From Aliihoeflea aestuarii (lineage in GTDB: Bacteria; Pseudomonadota; Alphaproteobacteria; Rhizobiales; Rhizobiaceae), in contig NZ_JAAAMK010000004.1 in assembly GCF_024105665.1 (NCBI RefSeq), positions 62,001 to 126,000 of the forward strand: 64,000 nt of DNA, read 5' to 3'. How positions within the stretch are numbered: position 1 is the stretch's first letter; each line of letters begins with the position of its first letter. This document shows positions 10,309-19,411 of the stretch, one piece after another. The notes under the pieces were generated by a model, which was not told the origin of the DNA, did no database searches, and saw only the letters and a list, made by a program, of their open reading frames with translations. The position numbers and the translations under genes are program-made.

Positions 10309-10453
10309 ACGTTGCCCCCTTCTGTCCTGCCGGACATCTCCCCCTCGAGGGGGGAGATCACGCGCGTCATCGCTTGCACCAGCACCTTAGCCGTTTGAGA
10401 CTGATCTCCCCCCATGCGGGGGAGATGTCCGGCAGGACAGAGGGGGGCAACGT
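10309..10453. repeat. Long inverted repeat, copy 1 (145 bp)
   Basis: About 40-base arms (CTGTCCTGCCGGACATCTCC and its complement, extended by GTTGCCCCC/GGGGGCAAC) flank a central spacer. Smaller CCCCTCGAGGGG-type hairpins lie inside. It lies between glcB and tsaB, both on the minus strand, and belongs to the family also seen at 31342, 49979, 51362 and 56450. Confidence 0.85.
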
Positions 10454-10481
10454 AGGGCATCGTCATCTCAATCAGAGCCGA

Positions 10482-12656
10482 TTACGCCGCCCGCTCGGCC
10501 TTCAATTCCAGCCTGCGCGCGTGCAGCACCGGCTCGGTGTAGCCTGACGGTTGCTCGCGGCCCTTGAACACCAGATCGCATGCCGCCTGAAAGGCGATCG
10601 AGTTCTCGAAATCCGGCGCCATCGGTGCGTAAAGCGGATCGCCTTCGTTCTGCCGATCCACCACCGAAGCCATGCGTTTCATCGTTTCCATCACCTGATC
10701 GCGGGAAACGACCGAATGATGCAGCCAGTTCGCCATGTGCTGCGCCGAAATGCGCAAGGTCGCGCGATCTTCCATCAGGCCGACATCGTTGATGTCCGGC
10801 ACCTTCGAGCAGCCGACGCCCTGATCGATCCAGCGCACGACATAGCCCAGAATCCCTTGCGCGTTGTTGTCGAGTTCGTGCTGGATGTCTTCGGGCGACC
10901 AGTTCGGCCGCGTGGCGACCGGCACGGAAAGAATGTCGGCAAGCTTGGCGCGCGCGCGGGCCTTGAGTTCGGCCTGCACCTTGGCCACGTCGACCTTGTG
11001 GTAATGGGTGGCATGGAGCGTCGCAGCCGTCGGCGACGGCACCCAGGCGGTATTCGCGCCGGCCTTCGGGTGGCCGATCTTCTGTTCGAGCATCGCGGCC
11101 ATCAGATCCGGCATCGCCCACATGCCCTTGCCGATCTGCGCGTGGCCCGACAGCCCGCATTCGAGGCCGATATCGACGTTCCATTGCTCATAGGCCGAAA
11201 TCCAGGTCGACTGCTTCATGTCGCCCTTGCGGATCATCGGGCCGGCTTCCATCGAGGTGTGAATCTCGTCGCCGGTGCGGTCGAGGAAGCCGGTATTGAT
11301 GAAGACGACGCGCGTCGATGCCGCGCGGATGCACTCCTTGAGGTTCACCGTCGTGCGGCGCTCTTCGTCCATGATGCCCATCTTGATCGTGTTCGCCGCC
11401 ATGCCGAGCGCCTGTTCCACGCGGCCGAACAACTCCGATGCGAAGGCCACCTCTTCCGGCCCGTGCATCTTGGGCTTCACGACATACATGGAACCGGCCG
11501 GCGAGTTGGCGCGGCGACCTTCGGGACCGATATCGTGCAGCGCTATCAGCGCTGTGACCATCGCATCCATGATGCCTTCCGGCACTTCATTGCCATCGGC
11601 GTCGAGGATTGCCGGATTGGTCATCAGGTGGCCGACGTTGCGAACGAGCATCAGCGAACGGCAGCGGACCGGCAATCGGCCGGAACCATCCGGCAGATCG
11701 TATTCGGCGTCGGGGTTCAGCTTGCGCGTGAAGGTCTTGCCACCCTTGGCGACTTCTTCGGTCAAATCTCCCTTCATCAGGCCGAGCCAGTTGCGGTAGA
11801 CCACGACCTTGTCCTGCGCGTCCACGGCCGCGACCGAATCCTCGCAATCGATGATCGTCGTGATCGCCGCCTCGATGAACACGTCGGAAATGCCGGCCGG
11901 ATCCGCCTTGCCGATCTCACTTTTCGTGTCGACAAGAATTTCCAGATGAAGATTGTTGTGGCGCAGCAGGACCTGCAGATCGCACAGATCGTCTTTCAGA
12001 TAGCCGGCGAATTGCGAGGCGTCCTTCAGCCCCGTCTCGCCTTCATCGCTCGTGACGCGCAGCGCACCATCCTCGACGACGAGCCTCGTGACGTTCTTCC
12101 AGCTTCCCGCCGCCAGCGGCACGGCCTCGTCGAGAAACGCGCGTGCCCAGGCGATGACCTTTTCGCCACGCTTCGGGTTGTAGCCCTCGCCCTTTTCCGC
12201 GCCGTCCGCCTCGGAAATGGCATCGGTGCCGTAAAGCGCATCATAGAGCGAGCCCCAGCGCGCATTGGCCGCGTTGAGCGCATAACGCGCGTTCATCACC
12301 GGCACGACGAGTTGTGGTCCGGCGATCTTCGCGATCTCGTCGTCCACGTTTTCCGTCGTGACCTTGAAGGCCGGGCCTTCGGGTATGATGTAGCCGATTG
12401 AGCGCAGGAACGCCTCATAGGCCGGCAGATCGGCCGGCGCACCGTTCTCGCGGTGCCAGGCATCGATGGTCGCTTGCATCGCATCGCGCTTTTCCAGAAG
12501 CGCGCGGTTCTTCGGCGCAAGATCGGCCACGATCGCCGCAAACCCGGACCAGAACCTGTCGGCATCGATGCCCGTGCCCGCGAGGGCTTCTTGACCGACA
12601 AAGTCGTAAAGTGTGCGGTCGATCTTCAATCCATCGACGTCGATGCGGTCTGTCAT
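10482..12656 (-). CDS. glcB: Malate synthase G
   Basis: Condenses glyoxylate with acetyl-CoA to malate (glyoxylate shunt). The protein is 724 residues, the length of isoform G rather than A. Recognisable segments include [20 protein letters not shown] at the start, [33 protein letters not shown] and [19 protein letters not shown]. The frame is open to 12926 upstream, but the ATG at 12656 has a GGAAGG ribosome-binding site and marks where homology begins. No isocitrate lyase gene is in the window. Confidence 0.97.
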   Translation of the reverse strand: MTDRIDVDGLKIDRTLYDFVGQEALAGTGIDADRFWSGFAAIVADLAPKNRALLEKRDAMQATIDAWHRENGAPADLPAYEAFLRSIGYIIPEGPAFKVTTENVDDEIAKIAGPQLVVPVMNARYALNAANARWGSLYDALYGTDAISEADGAEKGEGYNPKRGEKVIAWARAFLDEAVPLAAGSWKNVTRLVVEDGALRVTSDEGETGLKDASQFAGYLKDDLCDLQVLLRHNNLHLEILVDTKSEIGKADPAGISDVFIEAAITTIIDCEDSVAAVDAQDKVVVYRNWLGLMKGDLTEEVAKGGKTFTRKLNPDAEYDLPDGSGRLPVRCRSLMLVRNVGHLMTNPAILDADGNEVPEGIMDAMVTALIALHDIGPEGRRANSPAGSMYVVKPKMHGPEEVAFASELFGRVEQALGMAANTIKMGIMDEERRTTVNLKECIRAASTRVVFINTGFLDRTGDEIHTSMEAGPMIRKGDMKQSTWISAYEQWNVDIGLECGLSGHAQIGKGMWAMPDLMAAMLEQKIGHPKAGANTAWVPSPTAATLHATHYHKVDVAKVQAELKARARAKLADILSVPVATRPNWSPEDIQHELDNNAQGILGYVVRWIDQGVGCSKVPDINDVGLMEDRATLRISAQHMANWLHHSVVSRDQVMETMKRMASVVDRQNEGDPLYAPMAPDFENSIAFQAACDLVFKGREQPSGYTEPVLHARRLELKAERAA

Positions 12657-12747
12657 GCGGCGAGCCTTCCTCGAATTGCCATCGCTTTCAGCATTGCTTT
12701 CACCATGCAGCGCTGCGTCGGTCAATTCGGCAAAAGGCGAAAGGTCC

Positions 12748-14781
12748 TCACGCCGGAATCTGCATCGGCGCAGTCGTGACGCGTGGACGGCCGACAGCCG
12801 TTGCCCGCAGGCTCGCTTCGATGAAAGCGCGCCGGCCTTCGACGGTGGCGACGCGCATATCCATGGCAATCGCAATCTCGACCTCGTCGCTCCCCGCCTC
12901 GCGCGCCGCCTGCACCGCCTTTTCACGCAGAAGCCGGCGCGCGGTCTTCAGCGCATCTTCTTCGGTCGAATGGTCACAGATCGATGCGCCGACGCTTGCA
13001 CGGAACTGCCCTTCGACGGGCTGCGTGACGGTCCCCTCGACGCTCACGCGGACCTGGCCGACGACCGCACCGATGGCATTGGCAACGTCGGCATGGTCGG
13101 GCACGACGCAATCCTGGCCGACCAATCCGGACAGGCCAGCATAGTGCAATCCCGCTGACGCACCGAGGCCGATAACCTTGCGGTCGAGACCGACCGATAG
13201 GCGCGCAACGCCCGACTTGCTGTCGAGCGCGCCCTGCACAAGCGGCCCGGCCACAAGCGCTGCGCCGTCATATCCATCGTCCGACAACGCTGTCTCAAGC
13301 ATCAGTTCGCCCGACCGACGCGTGACGGCCGTCAGCACACGGCCAGCAATCTCTTCCGCACTCGCTGCAATCGGCTGACCGCGCCCGTCGCGCCGTCTTG
13401 CGAACAGCAACGCGCCAAGCCGTGCCGCCTCAACGTTCCAATTGTCCTGCGCGCCAACGACATGCGCCGCATCGGAGGGCGTGAAGCCGCAGACATGGGC
13501 AAGGCCGCGCGCGACAAGACGCTGCAACGTCGCGATCTGCGCGGTCGAGGCAAGCAACCGGTCGAGCGGCTGCGGCTGGGTGCTAAGCGACGCGTAAAGC
13601 TTTTCCTCCGCACTCGTCAGTCCCGCCGACAGGCGCTCCGGCATGCCGGTCTTCAGCGCGAACCGGCCATCCAGCCGTCCGGGATTGGCCGCGCGCAACT
13701 GTCGTTCCAGTTCCTGCGGCACGACCGAACCGTGAAGCTGCCCAGCGAGCGACAGCGGCACGAGGCGGCGTGGACCGAGCAGGATTTTCGGATCGAGGCT
13801 GCCATCGGAAACCGAAACCTCCGAATCGCCGCCAAGCCCACAGGTGCGCATAGCAACCGCCTCGACCATGGTGCGCAGGCCGCCGACCGTCGCACCCTCC
13901 GGGTCGATGCGCGGAACGCCCTTGTCGAGAACCGCGATGTCCGTCGTCGTTCCGCCGATGTCGGACACGAGCGCATCGTCAAGGCCGGTCAGATGGCGCG
14001 CGCCCACGAGGCTTGCGGCCGGCCCCGACAGGATCGTTTCGATCGGTCTTTGCCGGGCGAACCCGGCGGAAACCAGCGCACCGTCGCCGCGCACGACCAT
14101 CAAGGGCGCATCGATGCCGCGCGCTTCCAGAAAGCCTTCCGTCGCCGCGATCAGCCGCTCGATCATCGAGATGAGCCGTGCGTTCAAAAGCGTGGTGAGC
14201 GCACGGCGGGGACCGCCGAGTTTGGACGACAGTTCATGGCTGGACGTGACCGGCAGGCCCGTGACCTTTCTGATGAGATCGCGAGCCAGTATCTCATGCG
14301 CCGGATTGCGGGTGGAAAAATATCCGGCGACCGCGAATGCCGAGACGGTTGCGGCGAGTTCGGGCAGGGCGGCGTCCAGCGTGGACAGGTCCAGCCGCGT
14401 CTCGTTGCCGTGGACGTCGTGGCCGCCGGGCAGGAAAATCACCGGGTCGGTGCCGAGCGCCGCCTTCAACCCGTCGCGGTCGAGATCCACCGGCGAAAAA
14501 CCGATCATCACCAGACCGACCCGGCCACCCTGCCCTTCGACCAGCGCGTTGGTGGCGAGGGTGGTGGACATGGAGACGAGCCGGATTTGGGAAGGCTCGA
14601 TGCCGGCCGATGCGATCACCCGATCTGCGGCTTGCGAAATGCCGACCGACAAATCGTGCCGCGTCGTCAGCGCCTTGGCTTTCGCGACGACGCCGCGCTC
14701 CTCGCAGAAGAGCACGGCGTCGGTATAGGTGCCGCCCGTATCGAAACCGAGATAGAGCGGCTGGTCTTCAGGTCCGGTCAT
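12748..14781 (-). CDS. Hydantoinase/oxoprolinase (HyuA-like) family protein
   Basis: A 677-residue ATP-dependent amidohydrolase-type protein. The hydantoinase A N-terminal domain begins with the ASKHA phosphate loop [15 protein letters not shown], and the second nucleotide-binding segment [15 protein letters not shown] lies near residue 268. Family members cleave hydantoins, 5-oxoproline or act in acetone carboxylation, usually with a HyuB partner. No HyuB-like gene is adjacent, so the substrate is unknown. The start ATG at 14781 is 59 bases after the DUF1236 gene stop. Confidence 0.87.
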   Translation of the reverse strand: MTGPEDQPLYLGFDTGGTYTDAVLFCEERGVVAKAKALTTRHDLSVGISQAADRVIASAGIEPSQIRLVSMSTTLATNALVEGQGGRVGLVMIGFSPVDLDRDGLKAALGTDPVIFLPGGHDVHGNETRLDLSTLDAALPELAATVSAFAVAGYFSTRNPAHEILARDLIRKVTGLPVTSSHELSSKLGGPRRALTTLLNARLISMIERLIAATEGFLEARGIDAPLMVVRGDGALVSAGFARQRPIETILSGPAASLVGARHLTGLDDALVSDIGGTTTDIAVLDKGVPRIDPEGATVGGLRTMVEAVAMRTCGLGGDSEVSVSDGSLDPKILLGPRRLVPLSLAGQLHGSVVPQELERQLRAANPGRLDGRFALKTGMPERLSAGLTSAEEKLYASLSTQPQPLDRLLASTAQIATLQRLVARGLAHVCGFTPSDAAHVVGAQDNWNVEAARLGALLFARRRDGRGQPIAASAEEIAGRVLTAVTRRSGELMLETALSDDGYDGAALVAGPLVQGALDSKSGVARLSVGLDRKVIGLGASAGLHYAGLSGLVGQDCVVPDHADVANAIGAVVGQVRVSVEGTVTQPVEGQFRASVGASICDHSTEEDALKTARRLLREKAVQAAREAGSDEVEIAIAMDMRVATVEGRRAFIEASLRATAVGRPRVTTAPMQIPA

Positions 14782-14840
14782 GGAAATCGCCCGTGTCAGA
14801 CGATCTCCTTAGCCCGGCCGTCGCGGTTCGAAAAGGCCGG

Positions 14841-15458
14841 TCACTCGACCCAGATCACCTCGCGCGAACCGCGCTCGACGAGCACCGGGCCGGTGTCGGT
14901 GTAGACGTAGCCGTAATACGGATCTTCCGGCACCTCGATGATCTCGACGTCCGAAGGCAGGATCGCGCCGGTCGTCACGCCGCCATCGATCACGACCGCA
15001 TCGGCCGGATGCTCGGTCACATAGGTAACGGTGCGCTCCGGCACGACATAGCCCGGCGAATAGACGACCTCGCGGCTTTCATACTCGACGAGAACCGGAC
15101 GGCCGTTCACGTAGATATAGCCGTAGTCCGGGCTGCTCGGCACCTGCACGACCTCGACTTCGGCCGGGATCACGACGCCGGCCTCGATTTCGCCCTCATA
15201 GGTGACGGTCGGCACGGGATTGTCGACGACATAGCCGACGACTTCGTCCGGCACGGCCGTTTCCGCGCCGATCACCGCACCGGCGAAACCGCCGACGAGC
15301 GCGCCGATCGGACCGCCGACCACAGCACCGGCAACGGCACCCGTTGTGCCCCCTGCCGTCGCGCCGAAGCCGCGCTGGGCGTCGTCATTGGACTGGGCTT
15401 GAGCTGCGCCGACGCCGAGAGCGGCGACGGCAGCGGTCGCAAGAAGAAACTTACGCAT
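14841..15458 (-). CDS. Exported DUF1236 protein with glycine zipper
   Basis: A 205-residue protein with a Sec signal peptide (MRKFLLATAAVAALGVGAAQAQ). A glycine-zipper stretch (about residues 33-66, GAVAGAVVGGPIGALVGG) suggests membrane association. Two DUF1236-like repeats follow, each ending in a YGYxYxxxxPVLVExxSREVxxxx unit (about 68-135 and 136-205). DUF1236 proteins are common in Rhizobiales, with no established function. ATG 15458 has an AAGGAG site; the same frame stays open to 16175, but that part is shadow sequence. Confidence 0.88.
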   Translation of the reverse strand: MRKFLLATAAVAALGVGAAQAQSNDDAQRGFGATAGGTTGAVAGAVVGGPIGALVGGFAGAVIGAETAVPDEVVGYVVDNPVPTVTYEGEIEAGVVIPAEVEVVQVPSSPDYGYIYVNGRPVLVEYESREVVYSPGYVVPERTVTYVTEHPADAVVIDGGVTTGAILPSDVEIIEVPEDPYYGYVYTDTGPVLVERGSREVIWVE

Positions 15459-15604
15459 GTCTGATACTCCTTGGGTGGACGCGCTCCCCTTCTCCAAGGC
15501 TTGCGCGTGCCAACGTTCAGTGACGTCCCTCGGGCTCAAAAATGCGTGAACGGGCGGCACGTTCCGATCCATGCGATCACCAAGCGTAACATATGATAAC
15601 CGGC

Positions 15605-15787
15605 TCAGCCGTCGAGCATGGCCCGCTGGTCTTCCGTCAGCGGGCGGATGTCGGCAGGCAGTATGACCGGCTGGGCAGCACCCGGCGCGGGCACGATTTC
15701 GCTGCGCGGCACGGGCAGCGGGCCGGCATCGAAACTCGTGCAGGCGGCAAGGACGATGGGCGCCAGAAGGCAAAGGGGGCGAAGCAT
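15605..15787 (-). CDS. Small lipoprotein
   Basis: A 60-residue protein with a type II signal and lipobox (CLLAPIVLAAC, lipidated cysteine at residue 16), followed by a proline-rich tail ending in a charged helix (LTEDQRAMLDG). Function unknown. It is short but has a clean lipoprotein architecture. Confidence 0.6.
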   Translation of the reverse strand: MLRPLCLLAPIVLAACTSFDAGPLPVPRSEIVPAPGAAQPVILPADIRPLTEDQRAMLDG

Positions 15788-15838
15788 GAGGCGGCATCAG
15801 CCTTTCAATGACGGCATGTCTATGACCATCACGAACCC

Positions 15839-16219
15839 TTAGACGCTCGCCGCGCCACGCGCCACCGCGCGGGCCTCCTCGGCGCGTTCGGGCGTGTCGC
15901 AGCAGGGCGGGAAGATGCGGCCAAGATGGATGAACGGGTCGCTCAGACGGACCGGCCCGGCGCAGCGCCTCGCACGGCGACACACGCGCCAGCCGCATTC
16001 GGCCGGACGGCCAAGCGCGGTTGCGGCCATGCGCGTCTTCATCTGCAGGATCGCATCGATCTGCGCGCGCTCCTCGGCGTGCCGGCATACGGCCTGGTAC
16101 TGCGCCTCGACGCTGAAATCCTCGCGGTTCGGATAGAGCACCGGCAAGGGCGGCGTCAGCGCCGGCTCCCGCCATTTCGACTTACGCCTGGCCAATTCCG
16201 TCTCCTTGTCGTTGCGCAT
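15839..16219 (-). CDS. Uncharacterised cysteine-rich protein
   Basis: A protein of about 126 residues if started at ATG 16219 (MRNDKETELARRKSKWREPALTPP). Upstream ATG 16291 would add 24 residues; neither has a good ribosome-binding site, and the frame is open to 16372. It contains ECGWRVCRRARRCAGP and HLGRIFPPCCDTPE, six cysteines that could bind a metal. I do not recognise a named domain. Conserved-looking composition and the lack of a better frame on the other strand support it as a real gene. Confidence 0.55.
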   Translation of the reverse strand: MRNDKETELARRKSKWREPALTPPLPVLYPNREDFSVEAQYQAVCRHAEERAQIDAILQMKTRMAATALGRPAECGWRVCRRARRCAGPVRLSDPFIHLGRIFPPCCDTPERAEEARAVARGAASV

Positions 16220-16605
16220 GGAACATCGTGCCCGCGCGGGACGCGGGCGGATCAAAGGTTCGGGAAGACGGGCGGCTGCGGCATCGCTCATCTGATAATG
16301 TGACTGCGATCCCGCAGCCGCCCGTTCGACGTTCTTGAAGGTGCGCACCTGTCTCTCTGCCCCGCCTTCCATCCTGCCATTTGCGACCGGACTTCATGCG
16401 GGTTGCGTGCCCCACAGGCACATCCGGCCCGTATTGGCCGGAGGGAGACCTCGGCGCGCCCTCCCCGGCCGCGCGGCTACGTTTGCCGCACGGCGGAGGC
16501 GCCGGCCCCCGCCCGCATGACACCGTCGCGACAGGCGATCCCGAAGACGGGGACGCGGAGGAGTGTATGGGAGGTGGGAGAGAGGGGGATAAGTTTTTGG
16601 TGGCG
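16220..16605. other. Intergenic stretch without a supported gene
   Basis: 386 bases between the uncharacterised cysteine-rich protein and the Doc toxin stop. The open frames here are shadows with arginine/proline-rich products. One perfect hairpin (TCCGGCC, 6-base loop, GGCCGGA, 16423-16442) is present without a T tract. A start farther upstream for the 15839 gene would use part of this region. Confidence 0.5.
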
Positions 16606-16977
16606 TTACGTTGCTACGACATGCGCGCGCAACCAGTCCTCGATGACCGGCTTGCGAAACGTGCCCGCTTCCAGATGGGCATAGATGAACTTTATGACCG
16701 CCTCCGGCCCAGCCTCCAGCCGCGCACCGTTCAGCCCGAGAAAAATGTCCATGCAGGCGAAGGCGACGCGCTTGTTGCCGTCGATGAAACCATGGTTCAT
16801 CGCAAGGCTTTCCCACAACGCCGCAGCCTGCTCGACCAGATCGGCATAATAGCCGGTCCGGGGTCGTAACAGGGCGGACTCGATCAGGCCATGATCGCGG
16901 ACGCCCTTTGCGCCGCCGAAAAGGCGCAACTGCTCGGTGTGGATGTAAAGCGCGTCGTCCAGCGTGAGGTAGTTCAC
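16606..16977 (-). CDS. doc: Doc-type toxin (death-on-curing, Fic fold)
   Basis: A 123-residue Fic/Doc protein. The core motif is H62-x-F64-x-D66-x-N68-K69-R (NHGFIDGNKRVAF), matching the Doc version of the Fic motif; Doc kinases phosphorylate EF-Tu and stop translation. The GTG start at 16977 follows immediately after the antitoxin's TAG with no gap, so it is coupled to the antitoxin. The toxin motif looks intact. Confidence 0.92.
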   Translation of the reverse strand: MNYLTLDDALYIHTEQLRLFGGAKGVRDHGLIESALLRPRTGYYADLVEQAAALWESLAMNHGFIDGNKRVAFACMDIFLGLNGARLEAGPEAVIKFIYAHLEAGTFRKPVIEDWLRAHVVAT

Positions 16978-17214
16978 CTACTTCGCCAAAGCCTCGTAGA
17001 CGCTCGCCCAGCGTTTGGCGCTATCAGCGTGAAGCCGCTCGACGGCCGGATTGACCTTACCGCGCGCAGCTTCGGCCATACGGCGAAATTCCTCGGGCGA
17101 GAGGACGATAGCGACGTCGCGACCCTGACGTTGCACGCGCACAGGCTCTGCCTGCGCCATGTCGATGAGCTGGCCGAAACGGTTCTTGGCGTCGGAAGCG
17201 GAGAAGGATTTCAT
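16978..17214 (-). CDS. phd: Phd-type antitoxin
   Basis: A protein of about 78 residues beginning MKSFSASDAKNRFGQLIDMA, the classic Phd/YefM DNA-binding N terminus. The C-terminal segment (ERLHADSAKRWASVYEAL) would wrap the toxin. An in-frame TTG at 17250 would add 12 residues and lie beside the operator-like repeats; neither start has a strong ribosome-binding site. The complex probably represses its own promoter upstream. Confidence 0.88.
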   Translation of the reverse strand: MKSFSASDAKNRFGQLIDMAQAEPVRVQRQGRDVAIVLSPEEFRRMAEAARGKVNPAVERLHADSAKRWASVYEALAK

Positions 17215-17253
17215 AAAGGGGAGATTAGCCGAATTGGCCGATTTAGGCAATAA

Positions 17254-17288
17254 TACGATAGTGAGGTACGATAAGTGAACGAGGTACG
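17254..17288. promoter_or_regulatory. Direct repeats upstream of phd-doc
   Basis: TACGATAGTGA and TACGATAAGTGA (17254 and 17267) overlap a pair of GAGGTACG repeats (17263-17270 and 17281-17288). Phd family proteins bind repeated operators at this position, so an autoregulatory site is likely. Confidence 0.5.
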
Positions 17289-17300
17289 TGTTGTGCCCTC

Positions 17301-18206
17301 CTAAGGATCGTGGCGAGGTATGTCGAAAAACAGGTTGGGATCTTCCATAAAACGCGCCGCGATGCGTTCAAGAAGCCTTCGGTCGACCAAGGAGTTCAAC
17401 AGCGATCTCCTCGTATCCGGAATCCAAAGCGGTCGATTGCGCTTCACAATCTCATCCTCATCTGCGCCAAGGTACGCTGAAACAAGTCCTAGCGAAGGTT
17501 CCCCAGTTGTAGCGTTCATCAGACGGCCAAAGGAGCGCGTCATCAAATCGATCGGCAGCCAGTCTGTCTGAACAGAAGGTAGAAATTCTGCACGCCCATG
17601 GTGGTCCAAGACTCGTGCCAGTCCAATCTCACGCCAAGCCTCGGGCGGGCTTCGGTCAGACACAATCAGATGTGCTAGAGCGACATAGGGGAAGCCCACG
17701 ACTCGCAAAGCGGACGCCTGCGAAACCCCCATATCGTTTGGCGATTTCCCTTGCTTACTGAAGGTCGCTCTAAGCACCTTCACCTCGATTGCCATCACCC
17801 TGTGCAGAAGCAAGGTGTTGCCCTCGTAGGGCACTATCAAGAGATCGATATCACCTGGCCGCTCGGCTGACGATATCTCGGAGGTTTGGACGAGCGGTCG
17901 AACGTAAACACCGCTATGTGGCGCCATATCGTCAAAGAAATCTGGTTGAAGCCCCCAGTAGACGTAACCGAAAAGCTTGCGATTGGTTATGAGGGAGATA
18001 ATCATTCCCGGTTCGGATTTCTTGCCGATCCAACCAGTCGGCACGGCAATCGCCGGATCACCGTCGTGGAGAGTTGGCGGCCTTACCGCGCACCGGAACT
18101 TGAATTCATCCATGTGTCGGTCCGCCCGTTTCGCCGGGGAAAACCAGCGTCGTATTCCGTTGGTATCCCCGTCCAACTTGGTTATCGAGTTACGGTCCTC
18201 CGCCAA
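17301..18206 (-). CDS. Uncharacterised protein with PD-(D/E)XK nuclease-like core
   Basis: A protein of up to 301 residues with no family I can name. Its centre reads RPGDIDLLIV (D119, D121), then AIEVKV (E141, K143) 20 residues later, followed by Q163 in GVSQASALR. This spacing is that of a PD-(D/E)XK phosphodiesterase active site, as in Mrr- and RecB-type nucleases. The C-terminal half carries no obvious motif. Starts: TTG 18206 (with GGGAG close upstream) or ATG 18113 (residue 32). It is divergent from the 62- and 219-residue genes and in lower-GC DNA than its neighbours. Nuclease activity is inferred only. Confidence 0.7.
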   Translation of the reverse strand: MAEDRNSITKLDGDTNGIRRWFSPAKRADRHMDEFKFRCAVRPPTLHDGDPAIAVPTGWIGKKSEPGMIISLITNRKLFGYVYWGLQPDFFDDMAPHSGVYVRPLVQTSEISSAERPGDIDLLIVPYEGNTLLLHRVMAIEVKVLRATFSKQGKSPNDMGVSQASALRVVGFPYVALAHLIVSDRSPPEAWREIGLARVLDHHGRAEFLPSVQTDWLPIDLMTRSFGRLMNATTGEPSLGLVSAYLGADEDEIVKRNRPLWIPDTRRSLLNSLVDRRLLERIAARFMEDPNLFFDIPRHDP

Positions 18207-18292
18207 AACTCCCGAAAGGACAACTTTCCCTAGCGGTAGACGCGAAATGCGAATCGCCGTATGTTCACTTTCTGTTCGTTTTGGAGTTTGTT

Positions 18293-18481
18293 ATGGCCCG
18301 AAATACTGGCAACGATTATCGCAAGGGTGCCGTCACCGGTCGGACGCAGTTCCAACATGAAAATGGTGACTGGCAGAAGCGTGATGAGCGCAATGGCCAA
18401 TTTATGGAGCGTAAGTCTACAGAGGGGCCGTTCAAGGGTGTGGCCAAGGAACCTGATGGACGCGATACGAATAACTCTTAG
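18293..18481 (+). CDS. Small basic protein of unknown function
   Basis: A 62-residue, highly charged, glycine-rich protein (MARNTGNDYRKGAVTGRTQF at the start, PFKGVAKEPDGRD near the end). ATG 18293 has GGAG six bases upstream, which favours it over the TTG at 18281. The NDYRxGxVxxRxQ and FMxxK...PFKGV pattern resembles small proteins I have seen in diverse bacterial accessory regions, but I cannot name a function. The 219-residue gene begins 6 bases after its stop, so they are likely one operon. Confidence 0.72.
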   Translation: MARNTGNDYRKGAVTGRTQFQHENGDWQKRDERNGQFMERKSTEGPFKGVAKEPDGRDTNNS

Positions 18482-18487
18482 CTTCAA

Positions 18488-19147
18488 ATGTCGCTAGAAA
18501 GAATTCACCTTCGAAAACTTTTGTCGTCGATGTATTTAGACGACCGTAGACGTCGGGCGGCCTTGAAGCGTGACATTTCCGAAGATCGCCGCCCAGCAAG
18601 CGAGGATTCGGGAGGCGGTGACTTTCACACAGCCTTCTGGTCTGACGCAAAACTGCATGCGCGCGGCGAAGGCGACCTGCCGGCGTTGACTACGGGCCGT
18701 ATCATGGCGAACAGTCGAAAGCGTAGGCTCTATCCACTTTTGACAGAAGGCTTTCTCGATTGGTGGAATGAACGCCGTCGCTGGATAAATGAACCGTTCC
18801 AGGTTCTCAGCCGAAGCGTAAAGGCTCGTCACGTTATTGAGCAATTCGGCTGTACTGTAAAAATCGAAAATCTGTTCTCGGTGCAAATGGCCGATGGGAG
18901 TTTTCGGCTCATCTACCCATATTTTTCTGAGCATCCGGAGCTTCGCGAAGAAGCGGCCCGCATCGGCCATTGGGTGATGGGTCAGGCTCTACCCAACTAC
19001 GATCCACGAGGTTTTCGTATTCTGGATGTTCTTCGAGCACACTCGTTTCGGGCCGAAGAGCATCCTCCGCGCGGTAACGAGGAAGCCGTTTTCTTACGCC
19101 GGTATGCGGAGTTGCTTAAAGAGCGACGAGCGTTGGAGGACGGTTGA
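18488..19147 (+). CDS. Uncharacterised 219-residue protein
   Basis: No recognised domain. The N terminus is basic and charged (LRKLLSSMYLDDRRRRAALKRDI), the middle has an aromatic-rich GFLDWWNERRRWINEPFQ stretch (about residues 87-104), and the end is a charged helix. No signal peptide or membrane segment is visible, so probably cytosolic. Codon use is less GC-biased than in the core genes nearby. It follows the 62-residue gene by 6 bases and faces lepA across an intergenic stretch with half a palindromic repeat. Confidence 0.75.
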   Translation: MSLERIHLRKLLSSMYLDDRRRRAALKRDISEDRRPASEDSGGGDFHTAFWSDAKLHARGEGDLPALTTGRIMANSRKRRLYPLLTEGFLDWWNERRRWINEPFQVLSRSVKARHVIEQFGCTVKIENLFSVQMADGSFRLIYPYFSEHPELREEAARIGHWVMGQALPNYDPRGFRILDVLRAHSFRAEEHPPRGNEEAVFLRRYAELLKERRALEDG

Positions 19148-19357
19148 GTAACCCTTTCACGTAGCGCATGAGGCGCGCCCTCCGTCATGCTGCGCGTGAC
19201 ACCTCTCTCCTCTTTCGCTTGTGCGAGGAACTGGCGCCACAGCCACTAGGACGCGGGGGCCACTGGCTCCGCCAGTTCCCGCCCCGACTTTCGTTCGCTT
19301 AGATCCACCGGGTCTATGCGTAATGTTTGCTCAAGCGTGGAGATGCCAACAGGACAA

Positions 19358-19400
19358 GGCCCCACGATCCTACCGGACATCTCCCCCTTAAGGAGGAGAT
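19358..19400. repeat. Half copy of the long inverted repeat
   Basis: CCTACCGGACATCTCCCCC and a short AAGGAGGAGAT arm resemble one half of the 10309 element. The partner arm is missing. It lies between the convergent 219-residue gene and lepA. Confidence 0.55.
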
Positions 19401-19411
19401 TAGCAGCGCCT

